Shown in pieces: positions 12,576 through 27,500 of a stretch of DNA of 64,000 nt. The stretch's first letter is position 1, and every line of letters starts with the position of its first letter. The position numbers were made by a program, and so were the translations under genes. The DNA is from Rhyacophila brunnea. Its lineage: Eukaryota > Arthropoda > Insecta > Trichoptera > Rhyacophilidae. The notes under the pieces were generated by a model. It was given only the letters and a program-made list of their open reading frames with translations, made no database searches and was not told where the DNA came from. Where the stretch lies: the NCBI GenBank assembly GCA_022495005.1, contig JAGYXB010000615.1:62001-126000 (forward strand). The letters are read 5' to 3'.

Positions 12576-15500
12576 GTTTGTAGAAATTTTTCCAGTTATA
12601 ATTTGTATTAAATTCTATTATTTACTGTTATGGAAAAATATTAGTTTGCCGCCTCTGAACAGTTTGAGTTTTATATGATGTTCTATTGTAAGAAGTCATT
12701 AACTAACAAAATGACTAAATGACCATATTATAATAATGATTTCGTACACTACATCATTATTCTTTACTTTAAGATAATGACTTTTGATGCATGTGTATTA
12801 GTAACTTCTTTCATTCATTGACTGCAACAGAAAATAGTGAAAAAAATACTTAAGAAACGAAGAATTCAGAATTAACCAAAATATCACTTAATGACTTCTT
12901 GCATTAAGCTACTGATAATATTATTTTGTATGTACATAGACTAATTGATAGCTAAATGAACTGATTATTTCAAAAAAAATATAGAATCACCCGCAAATGT
13001 TTGTTGATTACCTTTCCTAATCTAGAGAACTTAGTCCAGACCAAGAATATCTGTTCATGAACAATGTTTCCAAGGTCATTTGTATTAAAACGTATTAAAG
13101 TTCCCAAATGTACTTGCGTAAATGTTCGGAAACAGTTTTGATACAATGTTCATTTGTTCACCGAACCGATGTATCTTTGTCTGGACTATGTGTGAAACAA
13201 CACACAAATGTTGGCAGCTCACATACTCAGTATTTGTTTGTTAGTCCCTCTAGAGATTGAAAACTATGACTTGAGGTACGGCCTTTACCGTTTTAGTTAT
13301 TAGTACTCCAAACCGCCGCACCTCAAATTATGGTTGTCAAAGTAAGTAATGTGAAAATTTAGTTCCAACGTATTCATAACTGTTCTACCATCAGTTCACT
13401 TTATTATCGATATGATTATTGTCAATTATTATAAATTTAAAATTCGCAAAGATTCATAATTTTCTTCAGTACTGGCTAAATTTTATGTTTTCAATCAGTT
13501 CTAAAAACCAATATAGAATAAATAGATTATATTATTTAATCCATTTGTTTATTTCCATAATATAAAATGATTATTTTAATGATGTACATTTTTTTGTAAT
13601 TACATTATTTGTGAATAACTCAGACCATGGTAAATAACTTCACACTTATAGTATTCATTTAAATAATATATGTTTATTCATAACATTCCTCCCTTGACAT
13701 AATATGTCATATATTATATGTTGTGTAATTAATTATAGCTGAATGATATTTATCGTAAGGTAAATAATAATATATAGTTTCATAACCAAGAGGAATAATT
13801 ATGATAATAATATATCTAACCCGCTATCTATGACACTTTAATTTGCATCTTCAAATATTATTTGAGAAATGTCAGAAATAAAAAAATTATATGTGATAAT
13901 TTGCATGTTACGAAACCATAATAATCTGATTCGCAATACAAAAAGTGTTTTACATGATAACAGTAGCGAAGGGTGGAGATAGGCTGTTAAGATCCGCCAG
14001 AAATAGTGAACATTAAACTTTGTTAATCATACATACTTATTTGTTTTTATTGAACTAAGACAACAATTTACAGATGGTGTTGGTTAATTCATATAAATCA
14101 ATTAAACCCTGCGTAAACCAAACCATAATAGTTTTGGTATATTTTGAGAGATATCACAAAATTGTGCACACTTTTTCATTCATACTTATTTGTTTTCGTT
14201 GGATTAATATTACATATTACACATATTGTTGGTTCATTTTTTTAAATTCATTAAGCTCTGCCTAAACCAAACTATAATAGATAAAAAATATTATTTTACC
14301 TATAAAATATCCAAATTTATGTATAACTTAATTGCATCATTTTAGATAGATAAGTATTTTGGTTTTCGCAGGGTTTAATTGAATTTTAAAAACTAACCAA
14401 CACCATCTGTAAATAAAATTGTAGTCGTATTTCAATGAAAACAAATACATATGACGTGACAAAGTTTAATGTGCACCATATATGGTGGTTCTTAACAGCC
14501 TACCTCCACCCTTCGCCACTGGTATATAATAATCAAAAACATTGTAAAAGAAAATCAATATAACTGATTGATATTATAGCTCTATTATATTAAAATCCTG
14601 ATTAAATCACATCAGAGCCATGTTGGATTTAAAATAACACAAACAAGACGTTTCAATATGTTTACGTATTGGCCACTAGTGGTGTCTGCAGTCTTTGAGA
14701 CAAAATGATTTTTGGTGACATGGTAAAGAAGGAATCGAGAAGTTTAAAAACCCAATTATTTAGTGACAAATTTTATTACTGCCAAAAGTTGATAATTTAG
14801 GTATTTAGAATTAACAATGGATTATGTATCTATATATTATAAATATGTATGCTAGAAAAAAAATTCAAGGTCAGCCGACATATTGAACATGCGCATACAT
14901 CATAAAGAAATTAGCATTAGGTATGCCTGATTTTAGAGGACATGTCAAACTTCAAAGTGCAATTACTCCATAACATGATTTCTAGACTTACCACCTTTTG
15001 GCAGTAACACATGTACATTATGTGTAATACCCCGATTACACGTGCATGGATTTACTGCTGACAGTACGTATTATTGCGACCATAACAAGAAAATGTACAT
15101 GTATTATTCTGCAGTTGCAAGATTGTATGCATGAATCAAAAAAGTTCATGCGCCTGCGCAGTAGAAGGATAGTGCCAAACCTGCCGGCAAAAAAATTAAC
15201 TGCACCGCGAAGAGACTCATTTTGAGGTTAACTGATTTTACGGCCTGTCAAATAGTGCCATAAAATGACAACATCGCGTCTCGTTTACTCTTGAAGATTG
15301 AGATTGGAGAGACGGTTACCACTTTTACGTGTAAACAATTATTGTCACGATAGTTTAAAATACACACTATTGCTGCCAGGAAATCCATGCACGTGTACAG
15401 GCGCTATAATGCTTAGAACAAAATAGGATCATATCGCACCGTAAGTGTAAAACCAAGGCATCTGCAAGAGACATATATTGGATATATTAGGGTTTGAAGT

Positions 15501-18500
15501 CTTCGTTTTGTTAGGAGAAATAGAGTTTCTAAAAAAAACCATAATATTTGGTTTATATCTACATTATATTGCATGTTCTTTCAGTTACTTCACTTTTACA
15601 TTATCAAGTTCACGACTTTTGCAGTTGTTTTGCATTTAATCTCGAAATTCAAAAATTTGCAGATGCCTTGGTTTTACACTCACGATGCGATATTATCCTC
15701 CTTTACAGCATTAGTTATAATATAAACGTTCTTGTGGGATTTCATTTTGCCATTTTAATTTCAGAGCATGACAAAAAAATACCATTTAACACCGTTCATA
15801 ACACTCCATTAAAATTTAAATCTGTACATAGAAAAGTGTTTATACCGGGCCAGGAAATACAAGTCAAAATAATCGACACAGAAAGGAGTATGACAGCAAA
15901 CCTACTGAACCCCAATTTGTAAGTATCATTTATTCTATCGATACATCCAACTACGATTTTATTAATACATCCAAATAATTTGTGCCCAGTCACTTCTTGC
16001 TGTCAAAATGTTTGGTGTTTGGTGTCACATACATTTTGTAACTTGGTCATAGCATTCAATTAAATTTAATTGATGTACTCTTTCCACTCCTACTTAATTT
16101 TTGTATTAGTCATAGTGACAATGGAATTAATAAGGTTTATTAGGGTAATGCGTAAGAATGACAAAATAATTGTCTCCTTAAATTGTATGTCATAATTTGT
16201 TAGATATGACATGTAGGTTTGACGTTGAGTTACAAGCGTGTAAAGAATAAAATAGGTTTCGTAAATGAGCTTCCACAAACAAATTTCATTCTTTCGAGAT
16301 ACAGATACAGTACACTCTCAGTAATCCTTCGCTCGATTATCCGACAACTACTATAATCCGCCGTTGTTTTTACTAGTTGAAAGCACAAAATCAAGCTCAC
16401 CGGATAATTCACCGGTATTTGTATATCAAATTCAGTAGTCCGCCGCATAGTATACACCGCAGATGAGACAGGTTTCTTTTGGAAACGTCTCCTTCGTAAA
16501 ACGTACGTTCATCGTGAAGACAGTAATGCACCAGGGAGGAAAGTGCCCAAGGACTGCATCACAATTATGCCGTGCTCCAATGCAACCGGGACACAAGCTG
16601 AAAGACGGGTTTATTTTGGAAACTTCTCCTTCGTAAAACATACGTTCATCGCGAAGACAGTAATGCACCAGGAAGGAAAGTGCCCAAGGACTGCATCACA
16701 ATTATGCCGTGCTCCAATGCAACCGGGACACAAGCTGAAGCTTTTGGTCGTATGGAAAGCCAGGAATCTTAGACCACTCAAGAATATCTGCCTCACTGAA
16801 CAACGGGTTGTGTCAAGTGATTTACTGTTTGATATGTAGTTAATAAACTTTTGATTGTAAATAAAACCGTAAATTGCTAGTACAAATTCGTCAATAAAAA
16901 ATTTTCTGGAAAATACCTGTTTTCATTTTTACCATATTTTGTATATACCCATGCACTATAATTCACCGCTTTCACTAAGTGACGGATTACTGAGAGAGTC
17001 CTGTAAATGTGGTTGAAAAATATACTCTACCTACATTTTAATAAGAGTCATTATTGCAAATTCGCATTCATTCCACTTAACGTACTTAACTGATTTTGAA
17101 TAATTCATACCATAACAATGTTATCTCTTGAAGGATGTGGTCGATATGTCACACACACATAGCTTTGAAAAATAGGCCAAGGATCTTCTTACATAGTCCT
17201 ATGGCCAATAGTAAAGATGCTACGTCTCCTACTATATTTACTTTATTCCAAAGTAAATGTTTATATCAGTGATGGAGGGTGGAAATCAGTTGTGGACGTC
17301 AGACAAAATAATTCACACTAAACGTTGTCATTCATACTTATTTGTTTTCATTGAAATAAGAATACAAATCGCAGATGTAGTTGGTTAGTTTTTAAAATCC
17401 AATCTAACCCTGCCTAAATGTAACAATAGATAAAAGATAAGAAATATTCGTCTATATCAAAAATATTTTAAATTATGACATCATTTTAGATATTTTATAG
17501 GTAGAAGAATATTTTTTATCTCCATGTTTTGGTTTGGTTAGGCAGGGTTTAATTCAATTTTAAAAATTAACCTACACCATCTGCAATTTGTATTCTGAAT
17601 TCAATGAAAACAAATAAGTATGACTGACAAAATTTAGTGTGCACTATTTATGCTACCCATGATGGCCGAGCAGCTTACGTGTCGGCCTATAATGTCGTGG
17701 TTCCCAGGTTTGAATCCTGGGTCTGGTAAATACACATATTGTTTTTCAATTTGTGTTTGCGTCACGAGTATGTATAATAGGTTGAGCAAGAAGCTAAACG
17801 TCCGTTTCTCGAAAACAAAACAAAAATCTGTTAATACAAAACTCCACTCTGTGGAGGCCTATATATTATGATCCTGTTAGGATCGGACATGGTCAAAAGA
17901 AATGAAGAATTTATGCTACATCTCCGCAGCCTACCTCCACTCTTCGCCACTGCAGGTTATCAATTCAGCGAAAAATAGTGAACGTTATATTTGCCACAAA
18001 CTCAATTTTTTTTTTTCAAAAATCATTCACTCATTTAAGCTGGAATAACCCAATTTCTTAGGTAATAAATTAATACATTAGCAGTCAATCATATTTGCTT
18101 TTCAAATACTCTTCATGAGCCTAATATAACAATGTTCTAAGTGTTCATCCTTGAGGTAACAAACCCAACAATGATGTAATATTCTAATATGCCTCTTTGT
18201 TACTTATGTTTCACTGAGGACAGACACTTAGAACCTTGTAGTTCTCCACTCGTGACTTGTCAGTAATTCCTTGAACAAAATAATCTTGTGTACCCAACTA
18301 TATGACATAATAATCAACTGTTCAGAAATTATGGAATTGTTTCATCATCTTTTAGATATACAATATTACTGACTCACGGAGACTTCAAATGGACAATCGC
18401 CAAGAGATACAAACATATTCTCAGCTTGCACCAGCAACTTACTGTCTTCCGAGCTGGTCTAAATATCCCCTTCCCATCCAAGAGGCACCGAGCGAACCGA

Positions 18501-21500
18501 AGTAGCTTCAGAGTAAATGTTACGGAAGTGGAGAAGGCTGCTTTGGATGGAAAGCCTCTTCCGCTTACTAGACGATTGTCCAATCGTATCAAAAAGAGAG
18601 TTGGGGCCTTGCCAAGGTAATAATCTTATTACATACATTACATATTACCTTTTTTATTATTAACATTACATGTTATTACTCTCTTTTCATAGCAGGTTTT
18701 AGTTGCTTAGCCGCTGTGGTTGAACTGTAACGTGTCGGGTTATGAAGTCATGGGTCTCAAATCTAGTTCCATCTGGCAATATGTGTTTGGCCCCATAGCA
18801 TTAACCTAATAGGTTGAGCAAGTGGCCAACATTGTTTTCTCTTTAAATAAAACCATTACGAAACCTCTTATGAGACGGCCCGGATCCCATAAAGGATTGT
18901 AGAGCCAGTAAGATAAAATATTGTAAATAACATGCAGAAAATAATATCAAAACTAGACTCCGGCTTCTATATCAAGACATACACGTCATTGTGGTCGTTT
19001 CTGGTACTAAAACTGTTGCAATACCGCCAGTATACAAAAAGCTGTGACAAATGCACAGTAAATACAGATAGTAATTAAAACTTCTTCATCCCCGATAGTG
19101 TAAAATTGCCTGAAGGAAAGGAATTTGAGACACACATTTTTTGTATACTTAGGCATAAAGCCCACCAAAGCAGACGAGCGGGCGCAGTCGGCATGAGAAG
19201 CGTATATACATAACCATAATCACACGCCTCTTGCCGCGCATTACCTCTCACCTATGTAAAAAGCGGCGCCGATCACATTTTGTTTTGTGTTTCTTTGCAA
19301 AGCTATAAAATTTAGTAATTTATTTGTCCGCTCAAAATTCATTTTCACAATGATGTCATTGTGCTAGCATAGTAAGTTATTATTTGTAATAACAATAAGC
19401 GATGTAAGCGCACGGTATAGAATAAATTAAAATATGTGTATGCAGAAAAAGCGCGTGCCTGTTTGACGACGCTCCTGCCGCCAAGTAAATTAGTTACCCT
19501 CGCGCCCCTTTCGCATGGTATTTTCGTTTTATTGCCGTGCTATGACGTCAAAGGACGCCGCGCTCGATTCTGTGTGCATTGAAATATAAGGCGCGCGTGG
19601 CGTTATGGTCGTCATATCCTGAGTACACTCTATTGTATTCCTCGTGATTCACCGCCCAAATTGCAAATATGAGCGCGCACCCCGCACGTCCTATGCTATG
19701 GGCGCTATCGCTTAGGCTCTTCTTACGTAGTGAAGGTTTTCTTCAGCATTTTTGATAATGGATGACAATTGTTATTGAATTAAATAATATATATTTCAAC
19801 AGCCAACAATATGGATTAACATTCATTTGACAGTGTTTTGAATTCATTGCTATTAGACCAATTGTATACGTATTTAAAGAGAGAAAAAACCCAGTTTCAA
19901 GACAACATCGCTTAGTCTACAACTGCATAATGTAGTCTTATTATTTAAAAAATAAGTAAAACGATCACTGATAATCTTTCGATTAAAATATTTTTACGAT
20001 TCCCAATTTAATAAATGATTCTGTAATATTATTGAATTTTTCCTGTAATCCTAAAGTAATTAAAAATGCATGACTTAATCTATGCAAGATAACCAACCAG
20101 TCAACTTTTTTTTTAATCAGTGAAATATCGGCATTATGCAACAAACGAACATATATAAAAATAAACAAAATATTCTTGTTACTGCAGAGTTTCGTATCAC
20201 TTTTACCGTATATTTATTTAAAAATTCTTATACTGTTTAAAATATCAGGCATTGATCATAAAAAGCATTGTTTCTTGCAAAATAACATTGAAGTTGTATA
20301 CTTAATTTGACATGAGAAAATCTGATATGCAATACAATGCCTGGGATAACAATATAATTGAATGAAACTAAAATTGTCTAATTGAAATGTAAATGATGGT
20401 ATAGAATCATATTATCTTACTGTAAAAATTTAATTATTATGTATATTGTCACTGTTCAGGCGAAAGGCACCATCTGCAAAATCGTAGTTTTGAGTTAAAC
20501 GTGACAATGGTTTGAGTTAAAAAAAATAATTATCACTAAACCAAACAAAATACTGATTCTGACCATCAGAGAGCAAATAATATCGTGAAATCTTAATTTT
20601 TATATACCTTAAACTTTGTATCTAGGTATTGCAATACCGAATACTGGTATTTTGTATTTCCTATTGAATCCGGTATTTGTAAAATAATTGGAAAAAACTG
20701 AACTGAAAAACAGAAGTAAACCAGACATCGCGTAATCCGATAAAAAATTACGGTCCTGTTAAGCGTTTTATGTTGAACACATTTTATTTTCACTGTCAAT
20801 ACCGAATATATCGATATTGTCTGATTTTTAAAACCGGTATTTCAGTATCGAAACATACTAGGATACGGGTTTTGAAATACTGATATTTGATATCCTTATT
20901 TGTATCTGCTCTTAATGATATTTGCCTGTATGGTTGATGATGGTATGTCGAAAACATTAGGTATACAGATTTATAGATAATTTAATGTAAGTCATTGAGT
21001 CTTTGTAACAGCGGTGGGTTTCGAACCCTGAGAACTAAATAATTATTTTGGAACCAAAACTGGACCATTGTTTCAGACTTTTGAGAGTCATGATCCGGAA
21101 TACCTTATATCAGGATTGGCGAACCTTTTTACATATGCCTGCCAAAATTTTCCAAATATTATTTTTTGACTGTCTGACGTGCCGAGCAGTTTTTCATAGG
21201 GAAAAAATGAAAAAATATATTTTTAAGAATTCTGTTAAGAAAGTTGGAAAATTACAATTGAGTTCTTGAGATTCTATCTTTCGCCATGTTTCTAGCCTTT
21301 CTATATCTTTTATTCTTTGAATAATTTTTTCCATGTTCAAAGAGATCGTGGAAGCATTTTAACCACTCTTCCTTCGTATATTCTTCTTTTCTTCTTCCAT
21401 TTTTTTAGCGATTATGTTTGAGACAAAATAGCAATCAGCTGTTCGTATTTGAATGACTGCCAATAAATTTCATCAGGTTTGTTGATTGAATATTTTCATT

Positions 21501-24500
21501 TTTATTGCCTGATTGGTGTCAAGTATTGTAAATCGATCAAAATCAGAGGTTCACGACACGGCTTCTCACACCGTCTGATGAGGTCAGTGCAATAATATTG
21601 TGTATGACGCATTAAGCCGATTGGTAAATATTATTCACAAAATTTTATTAAAAACCGAAGAAAATACGCATTGCTGTGTCGTCATTATTTTTTTAATATT
21701 TCGTATTATTTATTTGTAATACTCTTGTATTTTTTTAATAGGTGATATTTTTTCTCTTCAAAATAAAATATTTATATAGGTTCGCCATCCCTGCCTTATA
21801 TGCTTTGTACACAAAACTTTATAAACAAATTTTAATATCTATTTTTATTATTTCTATTTTAGATTTCCGAAAAAACCCGAGGTTCTCATCCCTGTTGATG
21901 ATTTGCCAAAACGAATAAAACAGCTCGAAGACTATCTCTACAACTTATGCAATATAACTATTTATAGAAACCATCACGAATTGGTGAGTTTATTATCATA
22001 ACGCATGTTTAATATCGTGTTTGTGGCTGGCTTAGTGATAATATCCATTCTTGAAAAATCAGAAATAATTTGAAACAAATATTCTACCAAATGGACTGCC
22101 AATTTATTATGAGCATAATGATGTGTATGATTTTTTCCATTCTAGCAATAAACCTACTATGTACTATATTACATACATTAATTTATTTGGCATAATACAT
22201 TAAAAGATACATAGTATTTTTATTATGTTTAATATCTATCTAAGTGCATGTTATCACTTCTATTTGTGATAATGTATAAATAAATAAAAGATTATGTTAA
22301 AAAATGGGTATGAATAGTAGGTATAATTAATTGTAATAATAATCTAAAAGCACACTTATCGATGGCCTAATTAATGTCAATATCCCGTAAGTGACTTTTT
22401 ACAAATTTGTCAGGAAGCTAAAACTAAATATTTAATATCCTGTATCTGACTTAATAGTTCAAAAATGTTGTAACTACATAGCATGCCAATAACCCGTAAC
22501 GTAAAAAGTGGTAAAGCAAAACACATAACACTTAATATAATGATAACATCTAATAGAATGTGACATATATATCTAATATATAAAAATTAATATTTGTTTG
22601 TTTGTTCGTATTTTATGCGCTGCCATACCGTTCATCCGATTGCGATAAAACTTTGTCAACTTATTGCTTGCACTTTCGCGAAGAGTATAGGCTATATCTT
22701 ATATATAAAAATGAATGTCTGTTTGTCTGTCTGTCTGTCTGTCTGCCTGTCTGTCCCGTATGTGTTCCTATACCATTCATCCGATTGCGATGAAATTTTA
22801 GTAAGTGGTTGTATGCACACCTGCGAAGGTTTCTGAATTAGAAAAATCATCATTTACTTCTTCTTCATTCTATTTTCTTTTATTCGTATGGTTCCTATAC
22901 CATTCATCCGATTACCACAAAACTTTCGTCAGTTGTTGTACGCACACCCGCAAAGGTTTCTGAATTAGAAAAACCATCTTCTTCTTCTTCTTCCTCATTA
23001 TGTCTTCTTTTATTCGTATGGTTCCTATATCATTCATCCGATTGCGATGAAACCTTCGTCAGTTGTTGTACGCACACCCGCAAAGGTTTCTGAATTAGTA
23101 CAACCATCTTCTTCTTCATTATATCTTCTTTTATTCATATGGTTCCTATACCATTCATCCGAATGCGATGAAACCTTCCTCAGTTGTTGTGGTAACACCC
23201 GCAAAGGTTTCTGAATTAGTACAACCATCTTCTTCTTCTAATCTATATTCTTCTATTCGTATGCGTTCCTATCCCATTCATCGGATTGCAATAAAACTAT
23301 CGTCAGTAATTGTGCCAACACCCGCGAAGGTTCCTGAATTGGTACAACCATCTTCTTCTTCTATTCTATCTTCTTCTATTCGTATGCGTTCCTATACCAT
23401 TCATCCGATTGCGATGAAGCTTTTGTCAGTTGTTGTGGGCACACCTGCGAAGGTTTCTAAATTAGTTTTATATAAAATACAAAGTTTGTTGTTTGTTTGT
23501 TCCATCCAATTTTGATTTTTTTTACTACATATTAATAACATTAATAACGTTTGCATATTTTGGATTCGATTTTAATTTAGTGGTCTTTTATTTGACCTTT
23601 ACTCCTATTAGAATTATTTTCATATTGCCATATTGTATAACACAGATATTTTAATATTAAAAAAATAATTACCTCTTATTATTTTTTGAATATCTAAGAT
23701 AAATATAACCACGAAGTGACCCTGTGCGAAACCGGGTACTTCAGCTAGTATTATATAAAGTTAAACATCCAAATTTGTTATATTATTTACTGTTTTACCT
23801 TTTAAATAATTCAAAAGTGAAATTTTGAAGCTGAATTCAACACACGTCATGCAACACGCTTGACAGCTTAGAGGCAAGATACGGACCATTCAGGTTTATT
23901 CCTGCAATGTTCAGATACGGGAAACTACTAAAATGGCGGATCATTTTTGTTAAAATAATTACAGATATGGAAATTTCACAGTCGATGGGCAGTATTTTTG
24001 TTGTTTTTAATATATCTAAAAGTCATTTTCGTCATATAGGTCAGATACGGGGTATTGACAGTAGACCATCGTTATGCTTTAATTTTGCCAATACAGTACA
24101 ACAATACTGTAATTGAGGTGCTGAGTATTAAATAGTACAAGTGCCATAATACAATACCTTTTTATATGTGAAAAAGGATTCAAACATGTATCTACTTTAT
24201 ATGAAAAGGTATAACCATTTTATTCCCAACATCTAGTATACAGGCGGTTCTTGACTTTCGTACATCTCTTAAAATTTAGATTTTTGTCGATAATGCAAAA
24301 ACTGTACACTTTTATACAGTCGCTCCCCGAAATATTTCACTCTTATAAATTTATAAACATGAATGAGAAACAGAGAAACTGCAGTGTTGATGCCGACAAA
24401 AAAATATTAAAAACTCTACATATAATCGAGACCAAGATGGATATAATTAGGTGTTGTGAAAGCAGTGAATTTGTGGCTTCAATTGGCCGTTTGTACAACT

Positions 24501-27500
24501 TATACCGGTATATGATAGATGAAATGGAGAGATCTTTATCATCATGAATAGATGATCAAAAGATGAGTCTTGTAGTTTTTCAATTATTCAAGCTAAGGTT
24601 CTTAGTTTGCGTGAAGATTGAAAGGCTCGATTAAAAGTAGATTCTAACATGAAATTTCAAGCTAGTAAAAGCTGGTTTGACCAATTTAAACTAAGGTATT
24701 CTTTACATAATAATAAATTCATTAGAAAAGCTGCCAGTGCAGATAAAGATGCTGCAAATGAATTTATTTTCTCTTTGTCCAAAATTTTTTTGGTGTATTT
24801 TTTTACATTGATGTACATTCAACATTCATACACAATTTCAGGAACCAATTATGTACGAAAGTCGAGAACCACCTTTATCCCAAATGTCATTATTATATTT
24901 ATATTGGTAATAATTCTATGTGTTGGCTTTACTTGTCTTTGTTCAAATTCCAAAAATATTAATAAATATACATATTTAATGAAATAATATTTTTTCATGG
25001 AATAGTAAAAAAGATCAGAATAATAAAAACACTTATGTATCTATAATTTATAATCACATATTTAACTTCGAAGTATTCATGTTCATATTTTTTTCCTCTT
25101 GATCAGAATCAAGAATAAAAACAAACTTCATTACTTACAGGTAAAATTTCTGGAAGTATCCAGTCTATCTTTCATATCGGAACTGGGGCCCAAAGGGAAA
25201 GAAGGAATGGTCTTAAAAAGAGCCGGATCAACTCTACCCGGACAATCAGGATGTGACTGCTGTGGGCTACTGCATTATGGAATTTGCCATAGGTACCTAT
25301 GGCTGCTTGTACTTTTCAGTCCAATTCTTGCATCCCTGATCAACAGAAAACTTTTCGTGCCGTAGTGTTTTGGGATCGTTATAAATTAAACAAATCTCTG
25401 TAAACATAATATGTTTAATATGTCAAATTAAATGTGCTTTGGACTAGTGGTGAAGGGTGGAGGTAGGCTGTTGATCCGCCATAAATAGTGCACATTAAAC
25501 TTTATCAGTCATACGTATTTGTTTTTATTGAAATAAGACTACAATTTTATTTACAGATGGTGTTGGTTAATTTTTAAAATTCAATTAAACCATGCGAAAA
25601 CCAAGCCATAGTCAAAAAATACTCATCTATAAAATATCTAAAATTATGCAATTAAATAATACATAACTTTGGATATTTTATAGATAGAATAATATTTTAT
25701 ATCTATTATAGTAGTTTAGTTTAGGCAGAGCTTAATGAATTTTAAAAAATACTCGGCACTTTGCGCCTCGCAAAGGGGCTTTGCCCCCCAGGGCCCCTCG
25801 GATGATTGCGCCTCGCACGTGGGGCTCTGCCCCCCTGGGCCCCTTAGATAATGGTTACTTAAACCCTGACGGCTAAAATTATTGAACATGGAGCATGCTT
25901 TGCTTACTGATTCTCTGAATGGTAGTTGTCTAAATTTGAAAGAAAATTTATTCGTCAAAGTAACCGAATCCAAAGGATTCAAACAATTTTACTTTTCTGA
26001 AAATTTTGTAATTACAATAATAAAACAAAAGAAGTAATAATAACAGACGGACAATACGTCGCACAGAATGTAGGCTACTGAACGTAAAATGAAAATAATC
26101 GGCGCACGTAAGTAATCGGGGCGCGGGCCGTGGGCGGGCTGCACGTCTATAGTTATTCTACGTCAATTTATCGTACTGCTTTTGCATCGGAGATCATTAG
26201 TAAAACATGTTCCATCTTAATAACCAACATCATGTGTAATATGTATTTCTAATTCCACGAAAACTAATAAGTATGAATGAAAAAATGTGCACAATTTTGT
26301 TATGGTTTGGTTAGGGCAGGGCTTAATTGATTTTTGGAATTTGTAAATTGTAGTATTAGTTCAATAAAAACAAATACGTATGACTGACAATGTTTAATGT
26401 GAACTATATACGCACCCACCCACGATGGCCGCGTGGCTTAAGCGTCGTTCTATAGCGCTGTGGGTTCCAGGTTCGAATCCTGATTCTGGCAAGTACACAT
26501 ATTATTTTTCAATTTGTGTATGAGTCATAGTATGGACCTAATAGGTTGAGCAAGTGGCTGACATCCATTTCTCTTAAAAACAGAAATCTGTTAATATAAA
26601 CCTCTACTCTGCGGAGGCCCATATGATCCTATTAGGATCGGACATGGTCGGAAAATAAATATATGGCGGATCTTAACAGCCTACCTCCACCTTTCGCTAC
26701 TGGTTCGGACAGTCTGCATCATTCAAATTTTAATGCTTTAATTAAAACAATATTTCAGGTGTCAGTTCCCCCAAATATGACCATGCTAATTGTCTTACCC
26801 TTCTTAATTGGTTTCAGGATTGTATCTGTTTGTAATATTATACAATCGACAATAGATAATAAATAAAAATGCATTCGTAACACAAGCAATACAATTTGTA
26901 ATATAAAATCTTGGTAAAAAAATCATACGCTGAAGGTCAGAATTTTTCTTATCAATACTTTGAAATACAAAATAGCATATAATGCTCGGTGTGTACACGA
27001 AATTATTATCATTATGCACTGGGTTTTGTTATCAGTTATCACACTGTTCATTATTTTTTGTGACATGATAAATGGGTGTATTGACATAAAAGATTACATT
27101 TGGCGCTAATTACATAAATTATAGCAATTAACTCTAGTTCTACTCTGTAATGCTTAATGCAGTTGAAGTACTTTTTATCTACAAAACACGAGAAATCAAT
27201 TGCTTATCAGTGTATATTTATACAAAAAAAATAGGTAGATTATTCTAAGTGATTCATTTGAAAAATAAATCATTTATTTTTATTACTAAAAAATGACTAG
27301 CTCATTTTTAATGGTAAAAAATAGAATCGGTTTGGGTATTATAGTCTTATGAGTCGAAAGACTTTTTTTTTCTTCATCTTAACTTTATATTAAGTACATA
27401 ATCATTATCTATTCAGCCAAATATTATTAAGTTTTTTTTACTCTTTTATATTGTTACCTACCTTGCGACATTATTTCAAATAATTGCGGTTACTAAGAAA

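Larger units (their letters stand above)
25445..26702. mobile_element. M1 MITE, copy C, composite (1258 bp)
   Basis: Left AGTGGTGAAGGGTGGAGGTA and right TACCTCCACCTTTCGCTACT match copies A and B. Flanks CTTTGGAC and GTTCGGAC agree at 6 of 8 bases, suggesting an 8-bp TSD. The centre holds foreign DNA (about 25748-26190, including a GC-rich tandem) and the right part holds a SINE. It lies in PLD intron 5. Confidence 0.8.

Noticed and set aside
15548..15922. ATG-initiated 124-codon ORF covering PLD exon 2
   Set aside because: Only the part after the acceptor at 15764 is PLD-like; the upstream hydrophobic part is intron read-through.
22700..23500. CRISPR-like array
   Set aside because: Units are about 120 bp, degenerate throughout without unique spacers, and lie in an insect Helitron.
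23168..23515. 115-codon repetitive ORF
   Set aside because: It arises from the 120-bp minisatellite in the Helitron; the repeated peptide is a by-product.
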